64,000 bases of DNA, from NCBI RefSeq assembly GCF_013177455.1, contig NZ_CP053660.1, positions 1-64,000 of the forward strand, written 5' to 3'. Every line of letters begins with the position of its first letter. The first letter of the stretch is position 1. The notes under the pieces are model-generated. The model made no database searches. It had not been told where the DNA came from and saw only the letters and a program-made list of their open reading frames with translations. Position numbers and translations under genes: made by a program. Source of the stretch: Nocardioides marmotae. GTDB taxonomy: Bacteria; Actinomycetota; Actinomycetes; Propionibacteriales; Nocardioidaceae. Below, piece by piece: positions 31,116-42,218 of the stretch.

Positions 31116-31976
31116 ATGACCACCACCCTTGCTGAGCAGAGCGGAACGTTCACGATCGGCGGCGACCTGGAGGTGCGCCGCCTCGGCTACGGATCGATGC
31201 AGCTGACCGGGCCGGGGGTCTGGGGCGACCCGAAGGACCCCGACGAGGCGGTGCGCGTCCTGCGTCGCGCCGTCGAGCTGGGCGTCACCCTCATCGACAC
31301 CGCCGACTCCTACGGGCCGGTCGTGGCCGAGCAGCTGATCCGCACGGCGCTGCACCCCTATCCCGACGACCTGGTCGTCGCCACCAAGGCCGGCCTGACC
31401 CGGCAGGGCCCGGACGTGTGGACCCCCGTCGGCCGGCCGGCGTACCTGCGCCAGCAGGCGGAGATGTCGCTGCGCCACCTCGGCGTCGAGCGGATCGACC
31501 TCATGCAGCTGCACCGCGTCGACCCCGAGGTGCCGCTCGAGGACCAGGTCGGTGAGCTGAAGAAGCTCCAGGACGAGGGGAAGGTCCGCCACATCGGGCT
31601 CTCCGAGGTCACCGTCGAGCAGGTCCAGCAGGCGCGCGAGGTCGCGGAGATCGCGACCGTGCAGAACCTCTACAACCTGGCCAACCGCTCCGCCGAGGAC
31701 CTGCTGACCTACTGCGAGGAGCAGGGCATCGGGTTCATCCCGTGGTTCCCGCTCGCGACCGGGCAGCTCTCCGGCCCCGACAGCCCGCTCACCACGATCG
31801 CCACCGAGAAGGGCGTCTCGGCCTCGCAGCTCGCGCTCGCCTGGCTGCTGCGCCGCTCGCCGGTGATGCTGCCGATCCCCGGAACCTCCAGCGTCGCCCA
31901 CCTCGAGGACAACATGGCGGCCGCCGCGATCGAGCTGACCGACGAGGAGCACGCCGCGCTCGAGGCCGCGGTCTGA
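31116..31976 (+). CDS. Aldo/keto reductase
   Basis: A 286-residue NADPH-dependent oxidoreductase with the TIM-barrel AKR fold. The catalytic tetrad is visible: Asp and Tyr in DTADSYG, Lys in VVATKAG, His in MQLHRVD. The cofactor-binding end reads [15 protein letters not shown]. Close relatives include NADP-dependent oxidoreductases of unknown substrate and pyridoxal reductases. It stands alone, downstream of the tRNA-Leu terminator; no good ribosome site is seen before the ATG. Confidence 0.9.
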   Translation: MTTTLAEQSGTFTIGGDLEVRRLGYGSMQLTGPGVWGDPKDPDEAVRVLRRAVELGVTLIDTADSYGPVVAEQLIRTALHPYPDDLVVATKAGLTRQGPDVWTPVGRPAYLRQQAEMSLRHLGVERIDLMQLHRVDPEVPLEDQVGELKKLQDEGKVRHIGLSEVTVEQVQQAREVAEIATVQNLYNLANRSAEDLLTYCEEQGIGFIPWFPLATGQLSGPDSPLTTIATEKGVSASQLALAWLLRRSPVMLPIPGTSSVAHLEDNMAAAAIELTDEEHAALEAAV

Positions 31977-32019
31977 CGCACCGCCTGACGCACCGCCTGA
32001 CCCGCCGGCAGATGCGCGG

Positions 32020-33570
32020 TCAGGGCAGCGGGACGCGGAGGAACCGGGGCCGGTAGAGCAGGGGGTCGTCGAGGACCTCCTCGACGTCGGTGCGGTTGCG
32101 GCTGTACGACACCACGACCGACCTGGGCCGCGGGACCAGGTCGGGGTGGGCGAGCGGCATGTAGCGCAGCTCCCCGGTCGTGCTGTCCGAGGGCAGGTCG
32201 GCCACGGGCGGCTGAGCCGTGAACGGCCCGGTCGGCGCCGGCGCGGTCCAGAAGACCAGGTCGGAGCCGAGGAACTCCTCGCGCTTGCTGAAGGCGTACC
32301 AGGTGCCGCCGCGCTCGAAGACGCTCAGCGTCTGGGAGGTGCCGCCGGCCGCGGGGACCAGCTCGGCGGCCGCGGCGGGGTCGGCGACCCAGACGGCGCC
32401 GTCCCAGTAGCGCCAGCGCCCCGGCGTCAGCACGCCGCCCGGCCGGACCCGCGCGACGCGCAGCGAGAAGCCGGTGGGCGTGCCGGTGTCGGGGCGGGCG
32501 GTGCCGTACAGGTACAGCCAGCCGCCGTGCAGCGCGGTCGCCGCGCCCCACATCGGACGGGTCGGGTCGGGGGAGTCCGGGCCGACGTCGACCCGGGAGA
32601 CGAGCTGCGGCGTGCCGCCCCGCGGGACGACGTACAGGGCGACGGCGGGGCCGAGGTTCTCGAAGCCGAAGGCGTCGTCGCGGTCGGTGCTGCGCACCCG
32701 CTGCGCGGTCACGGTGACCAGGTCGTAGCCCGGTCGCGGCGTCGCGACCACCGACATCGGCCAGTAGCCGACCTCGCTGTCCCGGTCGGGGATGACGGCG
32801 CCGCCGCCGGCCGGCACCACGACGCGGAGGCAGCCGGGCTCGACGACCAGCATCGAGTTGCGCACGAACCGCTCCTCGCCGGGGTCGCCGCGCAGGGTGT
32901 CGCCGAAGAGCCAGATCCGCCGGCCGTCGTGGAGCTCGGCCGCGGCGCCGACGTCGCCGCCGCGGAACGCGGGCGAGCCGCGCAGCTCGGTGATCCGGTT
33001 GAGGTCGGCCACCGTGCGCACCGGGCCGGTCGGCTCGCAGGTCGTCGCGGAGGCGAGGCTCGGGTAGGTCGCGGCCTCGTCGTCGCCGGGCAGCAGGACC
33101 ACGACCAGCGCCGCGCCGGCGGCGAGCGCGCCGAGGACGGCGACGAGCTGGAGGCGCCAGCGGGCGGTGGTGGGTACGTCGGGGGGCGGGCCGCCCGGGG
33201 CCGGCGGTGCCGCGGGGCTGTGCCGCACCCCGTCGAAGCGGGTCAGTGCGAGCACGAGCAGGCCGGTGGCGGCCACCGCGGCCAGCAGCCCGAGGTCGCG
33301 GGCGGCCGCGCCGCCGGCCACCGCCGCGCGGACCCCGTCGGCGGTCGCCCCGGCGGTGGTCCACCGGGCGACCTCGGCCCACCCGCCGGGCAGGAGGAGC
33401 GGGTCGTCGGCGACGAGCAGCGGCGCCGGCACGACGAGCAGCACGGTCGCGGCCAGCAGCAGCCCGGGGAGCCCGAGGAGCGCCTCGAGCGCGAGGGTCA
33501 GCAGGCCGGCGGCCAGCACCCCGAGGGCGAGCGCGGCGGCGACCCCGGCGAGTCGCCCGGCACGTCGGGC
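32020..33570 (-). CDS. C-terminal part of frameshifted membrane protein, with DUF4185-like domain
   Basis: This open frame has no credible start. Its first 110 residues are hydrophobic spans (GVLAAGLLTLALEALLGLPG, then PLLLPGGWAEVARWTTAGA) that look like the second half of a YhgE/ABC-2-type permease whose first half is the adjacent gene in another frame. A further membrane span (LVAVLGALAAGAALVVVLL) leads to a large extracytoplasmic domain resembling DUF4185 beta-propellers, with WLFGDTLRGDP, FVRNSMLVV and WYAFSKREEFLGSDLVFWTA. Coordinates from 33519 would be possible with a GTG start. The two frames together probably represent one gene of about 730 codons (32020-34214). Confidence 0.65.
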   Translation of the reverse strand, partial: ARRAGRLAGVAAALALGVLAAGLLTLALEALLGLPGLLLAATVLLVVPAPLLVADDPLLLPGGWAEVARWTTAGATADGVRAAVAGGAAARDLGLLAAVAATGLLVLALTRFDGVRHSPAAPPAPGGPPPDVPTTARWRLQLVAVLGALAAGAALVVVLLPGDDEAATYPSLASATTCEPTGPVRTVADLNRITELRGSPAFRGGDVGAAAELHDGRRIWLFGDTLRGDPGEERFVRNSMLVVEPGCLRVVVPAGGGAVIPDRDSEVGYWPMSVVATPRPGYDLVTVTAQRVRSTDRDDAFGFENLGPAVALYVVPRGGTPQLVSRVDVGPDSPDPTRPMWGAATALHGGWLYLYGTARPDTGTPTGFSLRVARVRPGGVLTPGRWRYWDGAVWVADPAAAAELVPAAGGTSQTLSVFERGGTWYAFSKREEFLGSDLVFWTAPAPTGPFTAQPPVADLPSDSTTGELRYMPLAHPDLVPRPRSVVVSYSRNRTDVEEVLDDPLLYRPRFLRVPLP

Positions 33571-34214
33571 AGCAGCGGGGTCAGCGCGACCGCGACCGCC
33601 GCGAGGGCGCCGATCGCGGCGAGGCGGAGCAGGCCGCGGGGGAGGGTGCGGGCGAAGGGCCCCCACGCCAGCGAGACGACGAGCACCAGGACGAACCCGG
33701 CGCCCGCGGCGAGCAGGCCGAGCGCGGCGTACGGCGGTGCGTCGCGGGCGGAGCCCAGTCGCTCGGGGCCCAGTCGCTCGGGGCCCAGTCGCTCGGGGCC
33801 CAGTCGCTCGGGGCCCAGCCGCTCGACGGTCACCGTGCGGCCGCGGCGCTCCTCGGCGGCCCGGACCTCGCGCACGAGCGCGCGGTCGAGGTCGGCGACG
33901 CGCAGGCCGGGCAGGAGCAGGGTGTCCTCGGTGCGGCGCAGGTCGACGAGGACCACGCCGACGACCTCGCCCGCGGCCAACGCCGCCTCCGCCGCGTCGC
34001 GGTCGTCGGTGGCGGAGGCGGCGAAGGGGGCCCGGGGCAGCGCGTCCACGTCCTCGGCGAGCGGCCCGACGACGACCTCGGGCCCCACGAGGAGCACCGG
34101 CGCGCGGTGGGTGCGCCCCGCCGCGGCGTCGTGGAGCGCCGGCAGGACGGCGAGGAGCGCGCCGACCAGCAGCACGAGCGCCGCGACCGTGCGCAGCCGC
34201 CGCCGGTTCCTCAC
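33498..34214 (-). CDS. N-terminal part of YhgE/ABC-2-like membrane protein, frameshifted
   Basis: Begins VRNRRRLRTVAALVLLVGAL (first membrane span) and continues into an extracytoplasmic domain in which APVLLVGPE, ALAAGEVVGVVLVD and a repeat of RLGPE are seen, as in the N-terminal halves of YhgE/Pip-type or ABC-2-like permeases. Two spans follow (ALGLLAAGAGFVLVLVVSLA and LLRLAAIGALAAVAVALT). At about 33540-33575 the hydrophobic pattern breaks into DSPGSPPRSPSGCWPPAC and stops, while the expected next spans continue in the other frame. A single missing base (or two extra) would restore one protein. Confidence 0.65.
   Translation of the reverse strand: MRNRRRLRTVAALVLLVGALLAVLPALHDAAAGRTHRAPVLLVGPEVVVGPLAEDVDALPRAPFAASATDDRDAAEAALAAGEVVGVVLVDLRRTEDTLLLPGLRVADLDRALVREVRAAEERRGRTVTVERLGPERLGPERLGPERLGPERLGSARDAPPYAALGLLAAGAGFVLVLVVSLAWGPFARTLPRGLLRLAAIGALAAVAVALTPLLPDVPGDSPGSPPRSPSGCWPPAC
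33754..33828 (-). repeat. 15-bp tandem repeat in the YhgE-like gene
   Basis: Four perfect copies of CCCAGTCGCTCGGGG (33754-33813) and a fifth diverged copy (33814-33828). On the coding strand they give RLGPE repeats. The period keeps the frame. Confidence 0.9.
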
Positions 34215-34260
34215 CCCACCAGTCTGCGGGGGCGACACCGCGGCCGGCACCGCGGCCGGC

Positions 34261-34833
34261 TCAGCCGCCCAGGAGCAGCCCGAGACCGGTCGTGACGGCG
34301 GCCGCCAGCCACGTGGCGGAGCAGGCGAGGAACGGCGCCCACTCACCGGTACGCCGTGCTCGGACGCCGAGGTAGCCCCACGGCCCCTTCGTGGCCAGGT
34401 GCCACACCATCCGCGCGGTCGGCCGAGCCCCGACCACGAGGCCCCAGCCGCGCAGGTCGGCCAGGTCGCGGACGAGCGCCACCAGCCACAGCGCGAGCGT
34501 GCCGATGCCCAGCGCGACGGCAACGTCGGTCGCCACCGCGCGCGGCAGCAGGGCCAGCGCCGGCCCGAGCAGCACCAGCCAGGCGTGGGCCAGGGCCAGC
34601 TGCCAGGCGGGCTCGCGGGCGTAGACCGGCAGCGCCGCGCGCCACGGCGTACCGGGGGCGACGGCGGGGGGCAGGCTGCGGGTGGGCGCGCTGGTCGGCG
34701 TGCGGGTGGGCGTGCGGTCGGGGTCGGGCTCGGACGGCGCCGGCACCAGCCGCAGGTGCGGTCCGGCGGTCGTCGAGGGCCCGACGCCGACCGGCACGAG
34801 GTCCGGTTCGGGGGCGAGGGGCTCGGCTGTCAC
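34261..34833 (-). CDS. Hypothetical integral membrane protein
   Basis: A 190-residue protein of unknown family. The first 70 residues are Pro/Thr-rich and disordered, followed by hydrophobic segments at about 88-104, 108-124 and 168-188, and a polar stretch ARPTARMVWHLATKGPWGYLG between them. I find no catalytic motif. The GTG at 34833 is the best start I see; its ribosome site is weak. It lies just upstream of the frameshifted membrane gene (47-base gap, same strand), and divergent from the LapA gene. Confidence 0.65.
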   Translation of the reverse strand: MTAEPLAPEPDLVPVGVGPSTTAGPHLRLVPAPSEPDPDRTPTRTPTSAPTRSLPPAVAPGTPWRAALPVYAREPAWQLALAHAWLVLLGPALALLPRAVATDVAVALGIGTLALWLVALVRDLADLRGWGLVVGARPTARMVWHLATKGPWGYLGVRARRTGEWAPFLACSATWLAAAVTTGLGLLLGG

Positions 34834-34921
34834 GGCAGGGAAGTACCTCACGGCCGCCCCGCTCCGCCACTCCCACCGCACGCGATCTCGATCACTCGGG
34901 GAGGGCCGCCCGGGCGGTGGG

Positions 34922-34927
34922 TACCGT
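34922..34927 (+). promoter_or_regulatory. Leaderless-type -10 before lapA-like gene
   Basis: TACCGT ends 6 bases before the ATG at 34934, consistent with a leaderless transcript. Confidence 0.4.
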
Positions 34928-34933
34928 CCCCGC

Positions 34934-35335
34934 ATGACACAGACGCCCGAGGAGCCCGTCGCCGGTACGACGCCTCCCGCAGATCCCGGCCCGACCACCC
35001 CGGCGCAGCCGGCCACCGGTCCCTCGGGCGACCGGTCCCCACGTCGGCGCGATGCCCGTGCGGACGCCGGCGGTGACCCGCTGCGCGGGTCGGTGACCAG
35101 CGGGGTGTGGGCCGCGCTCGTCGCCTTCGGGGTCGTGCTCGTGCTGCTCGTGGTGTTCATCGCGCAGAACACCGAGCCGGTGCTCGTCCGGTTCCTCGGC
35201 TTCGAGGGGGAGACGCCGCTCGCGGTCGCGCTGCTCATCGCCGTCGCCGCCGGCCTGCTGCTCACCGCGCTCGCCGGATCGCTCCGCCTCTGGCAGGTGC
35301 GCCGCCGGGTCCGCCGGGAGGCGAAGCGGCACTGA
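34934..35335 (+). CDS. LapA (DUF1049) domain membrane protein
   Basis: A 133-residue protein with a disordered N-terminus rich in Pro, Thr and Arg (about 1-48) and a LapA domain: two membrane spans (about 54-76 and 91-115) separated by the family-typical FIAQNTEPVLVRFLGF. LapA/LapB proteins of E. coli act in lipopolysaccharide control; the actinobacterial relatives have no known role. The ATG is preceded at 6 bases by TACCGT. Confidence 0.83.
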   Translation: MTQTPEEPVAGTTPPADPGPTTPAQPATGPSGDRSPRRRDARADAGGDPLRGSVTSGVWAALVAFGVVLVLLVVFIAQNTEPVLVRFLGFEGETPLAVALLIAVAAGLLLTALAGSLRLWQVRRRVRREAKRH

Positions 35336-35455
35336 TCCACCCGCCCCGCGGCGTACTCCCGCCACCCGCCCCGACGGCGTACCCCCGCGGGGTATCCAGG
35401 CGACTACTTCCGGGTCATCGCAACCGCTTCTGGGTCAATATTTCGCCCCGGAAGC

Positions 35456-35487
35456 GGTCGCGTACCACCTATAGGTGGGACGCGACC
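35456..35487. terminator. 32-bp palindrome between convergent genes
   Basis: GGTCGCGT and ACGCGACC flank the perfect 14-bp palindrome CCACCTATAGGTGG, so the whole 32 bases are self-complementary except one A/G mismatch. It lies 9 bases beyond the end of the ROK gene and 120 beyond the LapA gene end. A second inverted repeat, ACCGCTTC/GAAGCGGT, precedes it at about 35423-35458 around an AT-rich stretch. Best read as a bidirectional terminator, though a protein-binding palindrome is possible. Confidence 0.6.
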
Positions 35488-35495
35488 ATCGCCCC

Positions 35496-36680
35496 TCAGG
35501 CCTCCGCACGAGCCGCCCGCAGCCGAGCGTCGACGGCGGCGGGGGAGAGCTCGTGGTCGATGACGAGGGCGGCGCAGCCGACCAGGCCGGCGGAGTCGCC
35601 GTGGGCGGCGGGGGCGAAGCGCAGGTCGCGGGTGACCGAGCCGGCGGCGCGGGCGTAGACCGACTCGCGCATGCCGGCGGTGTAGAGGTCGAAGGCCGCG
35701 CCCATGTCGCCGCCGACGACGACGGTCTGGGGGTGGAGCAGGTTGACCGCGACGGCGAGCACCTCGCCGACGCGCCGGCCGCTCTCGCGCAGCAGGCTGC
35801 GGGCGACGGGGTCGCCGTCGAGTGCGAGGGCCACCAGGTCGCGGACGTGGCGCGCCTCGGCGCCGCCCTCGACTAGCCGGTTGACCATGGCCCAGCCGGC
35901 GGCGACGGTCTCCAGGCAGCCGTGCGCGCCGCAGCGGCACAGCAGCTCGTCGGCGCCCTCGACGCGGGTGTGGCCGAGCTCGCCGGTGACGCCGCGGGAG
36001 GCGTTGACCAGCCGCCCGTCGGCGATGACGCCGATCCCGAGGCCGGTGGAGGCCTTGACGACCAGCACGTCGCTGCCGAGCGGCGCCGGCCCGAACAGCT
36101 CCGAGCGGGTCAGTGCCGAGGTGTCGTTGGTCAGGTGGAGCGGGGCGTCGCAGGCGTCGAGCAGGTACGGCGCCACCGGCACGCCGTCCCAGCCCTTCAT
36201 CACCGGGGCGTCGAGGCTGACGCGCCGCTCGGGGTCGACCGTGCCCGGCAGGGACAGCCCGATCCCGAGGACCGGCGGCTCGATCCCCTCCAGCAGGGTC
36301 CGCAGCCGCGCGGCGACGTCGGTCATCACCTCGTCGGGACCGCTGCCGACCTCGTGGTCGCGGGTGTCGCCGACGATCTCGCGGCCCTCGAGGTCGAAGA
36401 CGCCGACCTGGGTGCGGGAGCGGCCGACCGCGATCCCGACGACCACGGCGGCGTCGACGTTGAAGACGAGGGTGCCCGCGGGGCGGCCGCCGGTGGAGGC
36501 CAGCGCGCTCGCCTCGACGAGCAGGCCGGCCGCGAGGAGGGCGGAGACCCGCTGGGAGACGGCGGTGCGGGAGAGGCCGGTGGCGCGCCCGAGGTCGGCG
36601 CGGGTGGTGGCCTCGCCGCTGCGCACCAGGGCCAGCAGGCCGCCGGCGGTGGTCTCGGCGGGGGACGGCATCACGCTCAC
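35496..36680 (-). CDS. ROK family transcriptional repressor
   Basis: A 394-residue NagC/XylR-type sugar-responsive regulator. N-terminal winged helix-turn-helix (about 10-70, ATTRADLGRATGLSRTAVSQ) and a ROK sugar-binding domain with the TGLGIG element, VTGELGHTRV and the zinc-type motif CRCGAHGCLE. It is divergent from the zwf-edd-eda operon with an 84-base gap, so it very probably controls that operon in response to a sugar or sugar acid. Start among GTG 36680, GTG 36674 and ATG 36671 is uncertain. Confidence 0.88.
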   Translation of the reverse strand: MSVMPSPAETTAGGLLALVRSGEATTRADLGRATGLSRTAVSQRVSALLAAGLLVEASALASTGGRPAGTLVFNVDAAVVVGIAVGRSRTQVGVFDLEGREIVGDTRDHEVGSGPDEVMTDVAARLRTLLEGIEPPVLGIGLSLPGTVDPERRVSLDAPVMKGWDGVPVAPYLLDACDAPLHLTNDTSALTRSELFGPAPLGSDVLVVKASTGLGIGVIADGRLVNASRGVTGELGHTRVEGADELLCRCGAHGCLETVAAGWAMVNRLVEGGAEARHVRDLVALALDGDPVARSLLRESGRRVGEVLAVAVNLLHPQTVVVGGDMGAAFDLYTAGMRESVYARAAGSVTRDLRFAPAAHGDSAGLVGCAALVIDHELSPAAVDARLRAARAEA

Positions 36681-36698
36681 GCGAGGATGAAACCACGG

Positions 36699-36717
36699 AA
36701 CTTTGTCCGCAAAAAGT
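36699..36717. promoter_or_regulatory. Candidate ROK operator between ROK gene and zwf
   Basis: The A/T-rich stretch around TTTGTCCGCAAAAAGT has ACTTT/AAAGT arms around an 8-base centre. It is markedly AT-rich for this genome and sits centrally between the two start codons, as ROK operators do. Role inferred. Confidence 0.45.
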
Positions 36718-36764
36718 CCTAAGACGGCTTGTATCGGTCCATAAGGCCTGCGACGGTGGATCCC

Positions 36765-38260
36765 ATGCCCCCGACGCCCACGACTCCGGACAGCCCGCCC
36801 GCCGCCGCGGTCCTCCCGGCGTACTGCGACTTCACGGTCTTCGGCGGCACCGGGGACCTCGCCCTGCGCAAGCTCCTCCCCGCGCTCTACCACCGCGACC
36901 GCGAGGGGCAGCTGCCCCCGGACCACCGCATCGTCGGCGTCTCCCGCAGCCCGATCGACACCGCCGGCTACCGCGACCTGGTCCGCACCGCCCTCGCGAC
37001 CCACGTCCCCGCCGAGGAGCTCGAGCCCGCCGCCGTCGAGCGCCTCCTCGCCCGGCTGCACCACCTCGAGCTCGACGCCCACGTCCCCGACGGCTGGCAC
37101 GAGCTGCACGGCCTGCTCAAGGACCGCCCGGGCGCCGACGAGGCCGTCCGCGTCTACTACCTCGCCGTCGCGCCGGGTCTCTTCGGCCCGACCTGCGAGC
37201 GCCTCGACGAGCTCGGGCTGGTCGACGAGCGCTCCCGCGTGGTCATGGAGAAGCCGATCGGCCATGACCTCGCCTCGGCCCGCGCGGTCAACGACGCCGT
37301 GGGCCGGGTCTTCGCCGAGCACCAGGTCTTCCGCATCGACCACTACCTCGGCAAGGAGAGCGTGCAGAACCTGCTGGTCACGCGGTTCGCCAACACCTTC
37401 CTCGAGCCGCTGTGGAACAGCCGCTGGGTCGACCACGTCCAGATCACCGTCGCCGAGACCGTCGGGGTCGGCAAGCGCGGCCCCTACTACGACCACGCCG
37501 GCGCGCTGCGCGACATGGTGCAGAACCACCTGCTCCAGCTGCTGTGCCTGGTCGCCATGGAACCCCCGACGTACGTCGGCCGCGAGACCGTCCGCGACGA
37601 GAAGCTCAAGGTCCTCCAGGCGCTCAAGCCGCTCACCCCCGCCGACGTCGACCGCGACACCGTCCGCGGCGCCTACGAGGGGTACGGCGAGGAGGTCGGC
37701 CACCCCGGGACCCGCACCGAGACGTTCGTGGCGCTCAAGGCCGAGGTGCAGAACTGGCGCTGGGCCGGCGTCCCGTTCTACCTGCGCACCGGCAAGCGGC
37801 TCGACCACCGCGCCTCGGAGATCGTGGTGGTCTTCAAGGAGCCGCCGCACGCGATGTTCCCGCAGAGCGAGGGCTCGACCACCGCGAACCGGCTGCACAT
37901 CCTGGTCCAGCCCGACGAGGGCATGAAGCTGCACCTGACCGCCAAGGAGCCCGGCCCCGGTGGCATCCGCCTGCGCCCGGTCTCCCTCGACCTCTCCTAC
38001 GCCACCGCCTTCCCCCAACGCTCGCCCGACGCCTACGAGCGGCTACTCATGGACGTCGTGCGCGGCAACCCGACGCTGTTCATGCGCCGCGACGAGGTCG
38101 AGGCCGCCTGGACCTGGGTCGAGCCGATCCTCGCCCGCTGGGCCCAGCGCTCCGCCGAGCTCGAGGAGCGCCCCGAGCCCTACCCCGCCGGCTCGTCCGG
38201 ACCCACCGCCGCCGCCGACCTCCTCGGTCGCGACGGCCGCACCTGGCAGGAGCCCGACCA

Positions 38261-38264
<4 letters not shown>
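36765..38264 (+). CDS. zwf: Glucose-6-phosphate 1-dehydrogenase
   Basis: Oxidises glucose 6-phosphate to 6-phosphogluconolactone with NADP reduction, the first step of the Entner-Doudoroff and pentose phosphate routes. The 499-residue enzyme has the nucleotide motif [17 protein letters not shown] (about 25-41) and the active-site signature RIDHYLGKE, with MEKPIG upstream of it. The ATG at 36765 has GGTGGA a few bases before it. It overlaps edd by four bases. Confidence 0.96.
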
Positions 38265-40187
<1,923 letters not shown>

Positions 40188-40204
<17 letters not shown>

Positions 40205-40856
40205 GGTCACTGCCCCCGCCCCGGTCACCGGTTCCCTGCTCGACGCCCTGGCCGCCCGGACGCCGGTGGTGCCGGTCGTGGTCGTCGACGAGGTCGCCTG
40301 GGCCGTGCCCGTGGCCCGGGCCCTGGCCGCCGGCGGCGTGCCGGTCGTCGAGCTGACCCTGCGCACCCCGGTCGCCCTCGAGGCGATCCGCGCGATCGCG
40401 GCGGAGGTGCCCGAGGTGCTCGTCGGCGCCGGGACGATCGTGACGCCCGCCCAGGCCGAGGAGGCCCGGGCGGCGGGGGCGGAGTTCCTCGTCTCCCCGG
40501 GGGCCACCCCGGCCCTGCTGGCGGCGATGGCCGAGACCGGGCTGCCCTACCTGCCCGGCACCGCGACGGTCTCGGAGGTGCTCGCCGTCCTCGAGACCGG
40601 CCACCAGGAGATGAAGCTGTTCCCCGCGGAGGCCTCGGGCGGCGCGGCGTTCCTCGCCTCGGTCGCCTCGCCGGTGCCGGCCGCCCGGTTCTGCCCGACC
40701 GGCGGCATCGGGCCGGCCAACGCGGCGGCGTACCTCCGCCTCCCGAACGTCGCCTGCGTCGGCGGCAGCTGGCTCACGCCCGCGGGCGTCCTGGCTGCCG
40801 GAGACTGGTCCCGCGTCACCGACCTGGCCCGCGCGGTCGCCGAGCTGCGTCCCTGA
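40188..40856 (+). CDS. eda: KDPG aldolase
   Basis: Cleaves 2-keto-3-deoxy-6-phosphogluconate into pyruvate and glyceraldehyde 3-phosphate. The 222-residue class I aldolase has the catalytic Glu in VVELTLRTP, the phosphate-binding GAGTIVT and PTGGIG, and the Schiff-base lysine at about 143 ([10 protein letters not shown]). It starts at TTG (40188) with GAGAGGA 7 bases upstream, and the start lies inside the edd reading frame, so the two are coupled. Confidence 0.95.
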
Positions 40857-40992
40857 CCGGTCAGGACCACTTGGCGGGGTCATGGACGTGAAGGCCCGCG
40901 GACCCTACGGTGAGGCCCGCCCTGGCCGCCATCGGCCGCCGGGGCCGGCGTCCCCGCTCGACCGTGGGGGGAGGGCGGGGACGTCCGCACGG

Positions 40993-40998
40993 GATACT
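40993..40998 (+). promoter_or_regulatory. Possible leaderless-type -10 (GATACT)
   Basis: GATACT ends 6 bases before the GTG at 41005, supporting that codon as the start of the next gene. It fits the -10 consensus less well than the other examples. Confidence 0.3.
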
Positions 40999-41004
40999 GG
41001 ACCG

Positions 41005-41637
41005 GTGGCAGCCCCTCGACGTCGCTGGACCCCGACCCTGCTCGTCGTGGTCGTCGCGCTGATGATCAACCTGCCGGTGGTGCACGGGTTCTACCTCGAC
41101 CAGCGGCTCTCGGCCAGCGGGGTGGAGCAGGTCGCGCGGGTCGAGGCACACCGCGAGTCCGGTGGCGGGCACTTCCTCCAGTACGCCGTCGACGGCACCT
41201 CCTACACCGCCAACGTGGAGCAGGACGTCTACGAGGACGCCGTGCGGACCGGTGAGATCGGCGTGCGGGTCCTGCCCGGCGACAGCGGCGTGCACCGGGT
41301 CGACGGAGAGGTCACCAGCCGGCTCGGCCTGGTCATCACCCTCGCCGCGGATGCCGCGCTCGCGCTGATGCTCTACCTGCTCTGGCGCTTCCGCGGGCGG
41401 CTGCGCCCGCAGCTGCGCCTGGTCGCCACCCAGGACGTCGAGCGCTGCCCGCCCGGGTCGGTGCTCGACCGCATCGCCGGGGACCGGTACGTCGTGTGCG
41501 GAGAGGTCCTCGAGATCGGCGACGGCGAGCTGGTGCTCGACCTCGGCGATCGGCGCGTGCAGGTGCTGCTCGACGGGCACGCCAACCCCGTCGGCCACCA
41601 GCAGCCCGCGAAGGCGACCGGCCGGATGGTGGGCTGA
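41005..41637 (+). CDS. DUF3592-like membrane protein
   Basis: A 210-residue protein with two membrane spans (about 10-28 and 113-134) around an extracytoplasmic domain (about 35-105) with EAHRESGGGHFLQYAVDG and a short loop reminiscent of DUF3592, then a cytoplasmic beta-rich segment (VVCGEVLEIGDGELVLDLGDRRVQ in part). Function unknown. I prefer the GTG at 41005; an upstream in-frame ATG at 40882 would add a disordered Arg/Pro-rich leader of 41 residues. The 148-base gap after eda shows nothing else. Confidence 0.65.
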   Translation: MAAPRRRWTPTLLVVVVALMINLPVVHGFYLDQRLSASGVEQVARVEAHRESGGGHFLQYAVDGTSYTANVEQDVYEDAVRTGEIGVRVLPGDSGVHRVDGEVTSRLGLVITLAADAALALMLYLLWRFRGRLRPQLRLVATQDVERCPPGSVLDRIAGDRYVVCGEVLEIGDGELVLDLGDRRVQVLLDGHANPVGHQQPAKATGRMVG

Positions 41638-41723
41638 CCCGGTCGACCCCGGTCGACCCCGGTCCGCCCCCGGTTCGATCCCGGTCAGCCCCGGGATGCC
41701 GGCCCGGCTGCCATGCTCGGGGC

Positions 41724-42218
41724 ATGACGACGCTGCACGAGCTCAGCGCGCGGGGGATCGACGGCACCGACATCGACCTCGCGGCGTACTCCGGCACGGT
41801 GGTGCTGGTGGTCAACACGGCCTCCCAGTGCGGGTTCACCCCGCAGTACCAGGGCCTCCAGGAGCTGCACGACCGGTTCGCCGACCGCGGCTTCGCGGTC
41901 CTCGGCTTCCCGTGCGACCAGTTCGGCGGGCAGGAGCCGGGCTCGGACGAGGAGATCGCCGGGTTCTGCGAGCGCAACTTCGGGGTGGGCTTCCCGCTGT
42001 TCTCCAAGGTCGAGGTCAACGGCTCGGGCGCGCACCCGGTCTTCGCGTACCTCCGCAGCGAGAAGGGCGGGGTGCTCGGCGACCGGATCAAGTGGAACTT
42101 CACCAAGTTCCTCGTCGGGCGCGACGGCCGGGTGATCGAGCGGTACGCCCCGACGACCAAGCCGGAGAAGCTGGTCGCCGACATCGAGGCGGCGCTGGCC
42201 GCCCCGGTCCCCGGCTGA
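41724..42218 (+). CDS. Glutathione peroxidase family thiol peroxidase
   Basis: A 164-residue peroxidase of the GPx family. The peroxidatic cysteine is at residue 36 in NTASQCGFTPQY. The resolving-cysteine helix FPCDQFGGQEPG and the KWNFTKFLV motif are present, so it is the Cys type that probably uses thioredoxin. No selenocysteine. It follows the DUF3592-like gene by 86 bases, and its stop codon shares one base with the next start. Confidence 0.94.
   Translation: MTTLHELSARGIDGTDIDLAAYSGTVVLVVNTASQCGFTPQYQGLQELHDRFADRGFAVLGFPCDQFGGQEPGSDEEIAGFCERNFGVGFPLFSKVEVNGSGAHPVFAYLRSEKGGVLGDRIKWNFTKFLVGRDGRVIERYAPTTKPEKLVADIEAALAAPVPG

Noticed and set aside
33754..33828. 15-bp units as regulatory direct repeats
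   Set aside because: They lie in a coding frame with period of 15 and encode RLGPE repeats.
32146..35076. 976-residue plus-strand open frame antisense to the frameshifted membrane gene
   Set aside because: Same antisense artefact; no motifs, no ribosome site, composition dominated by Gly/Arg/Ala.
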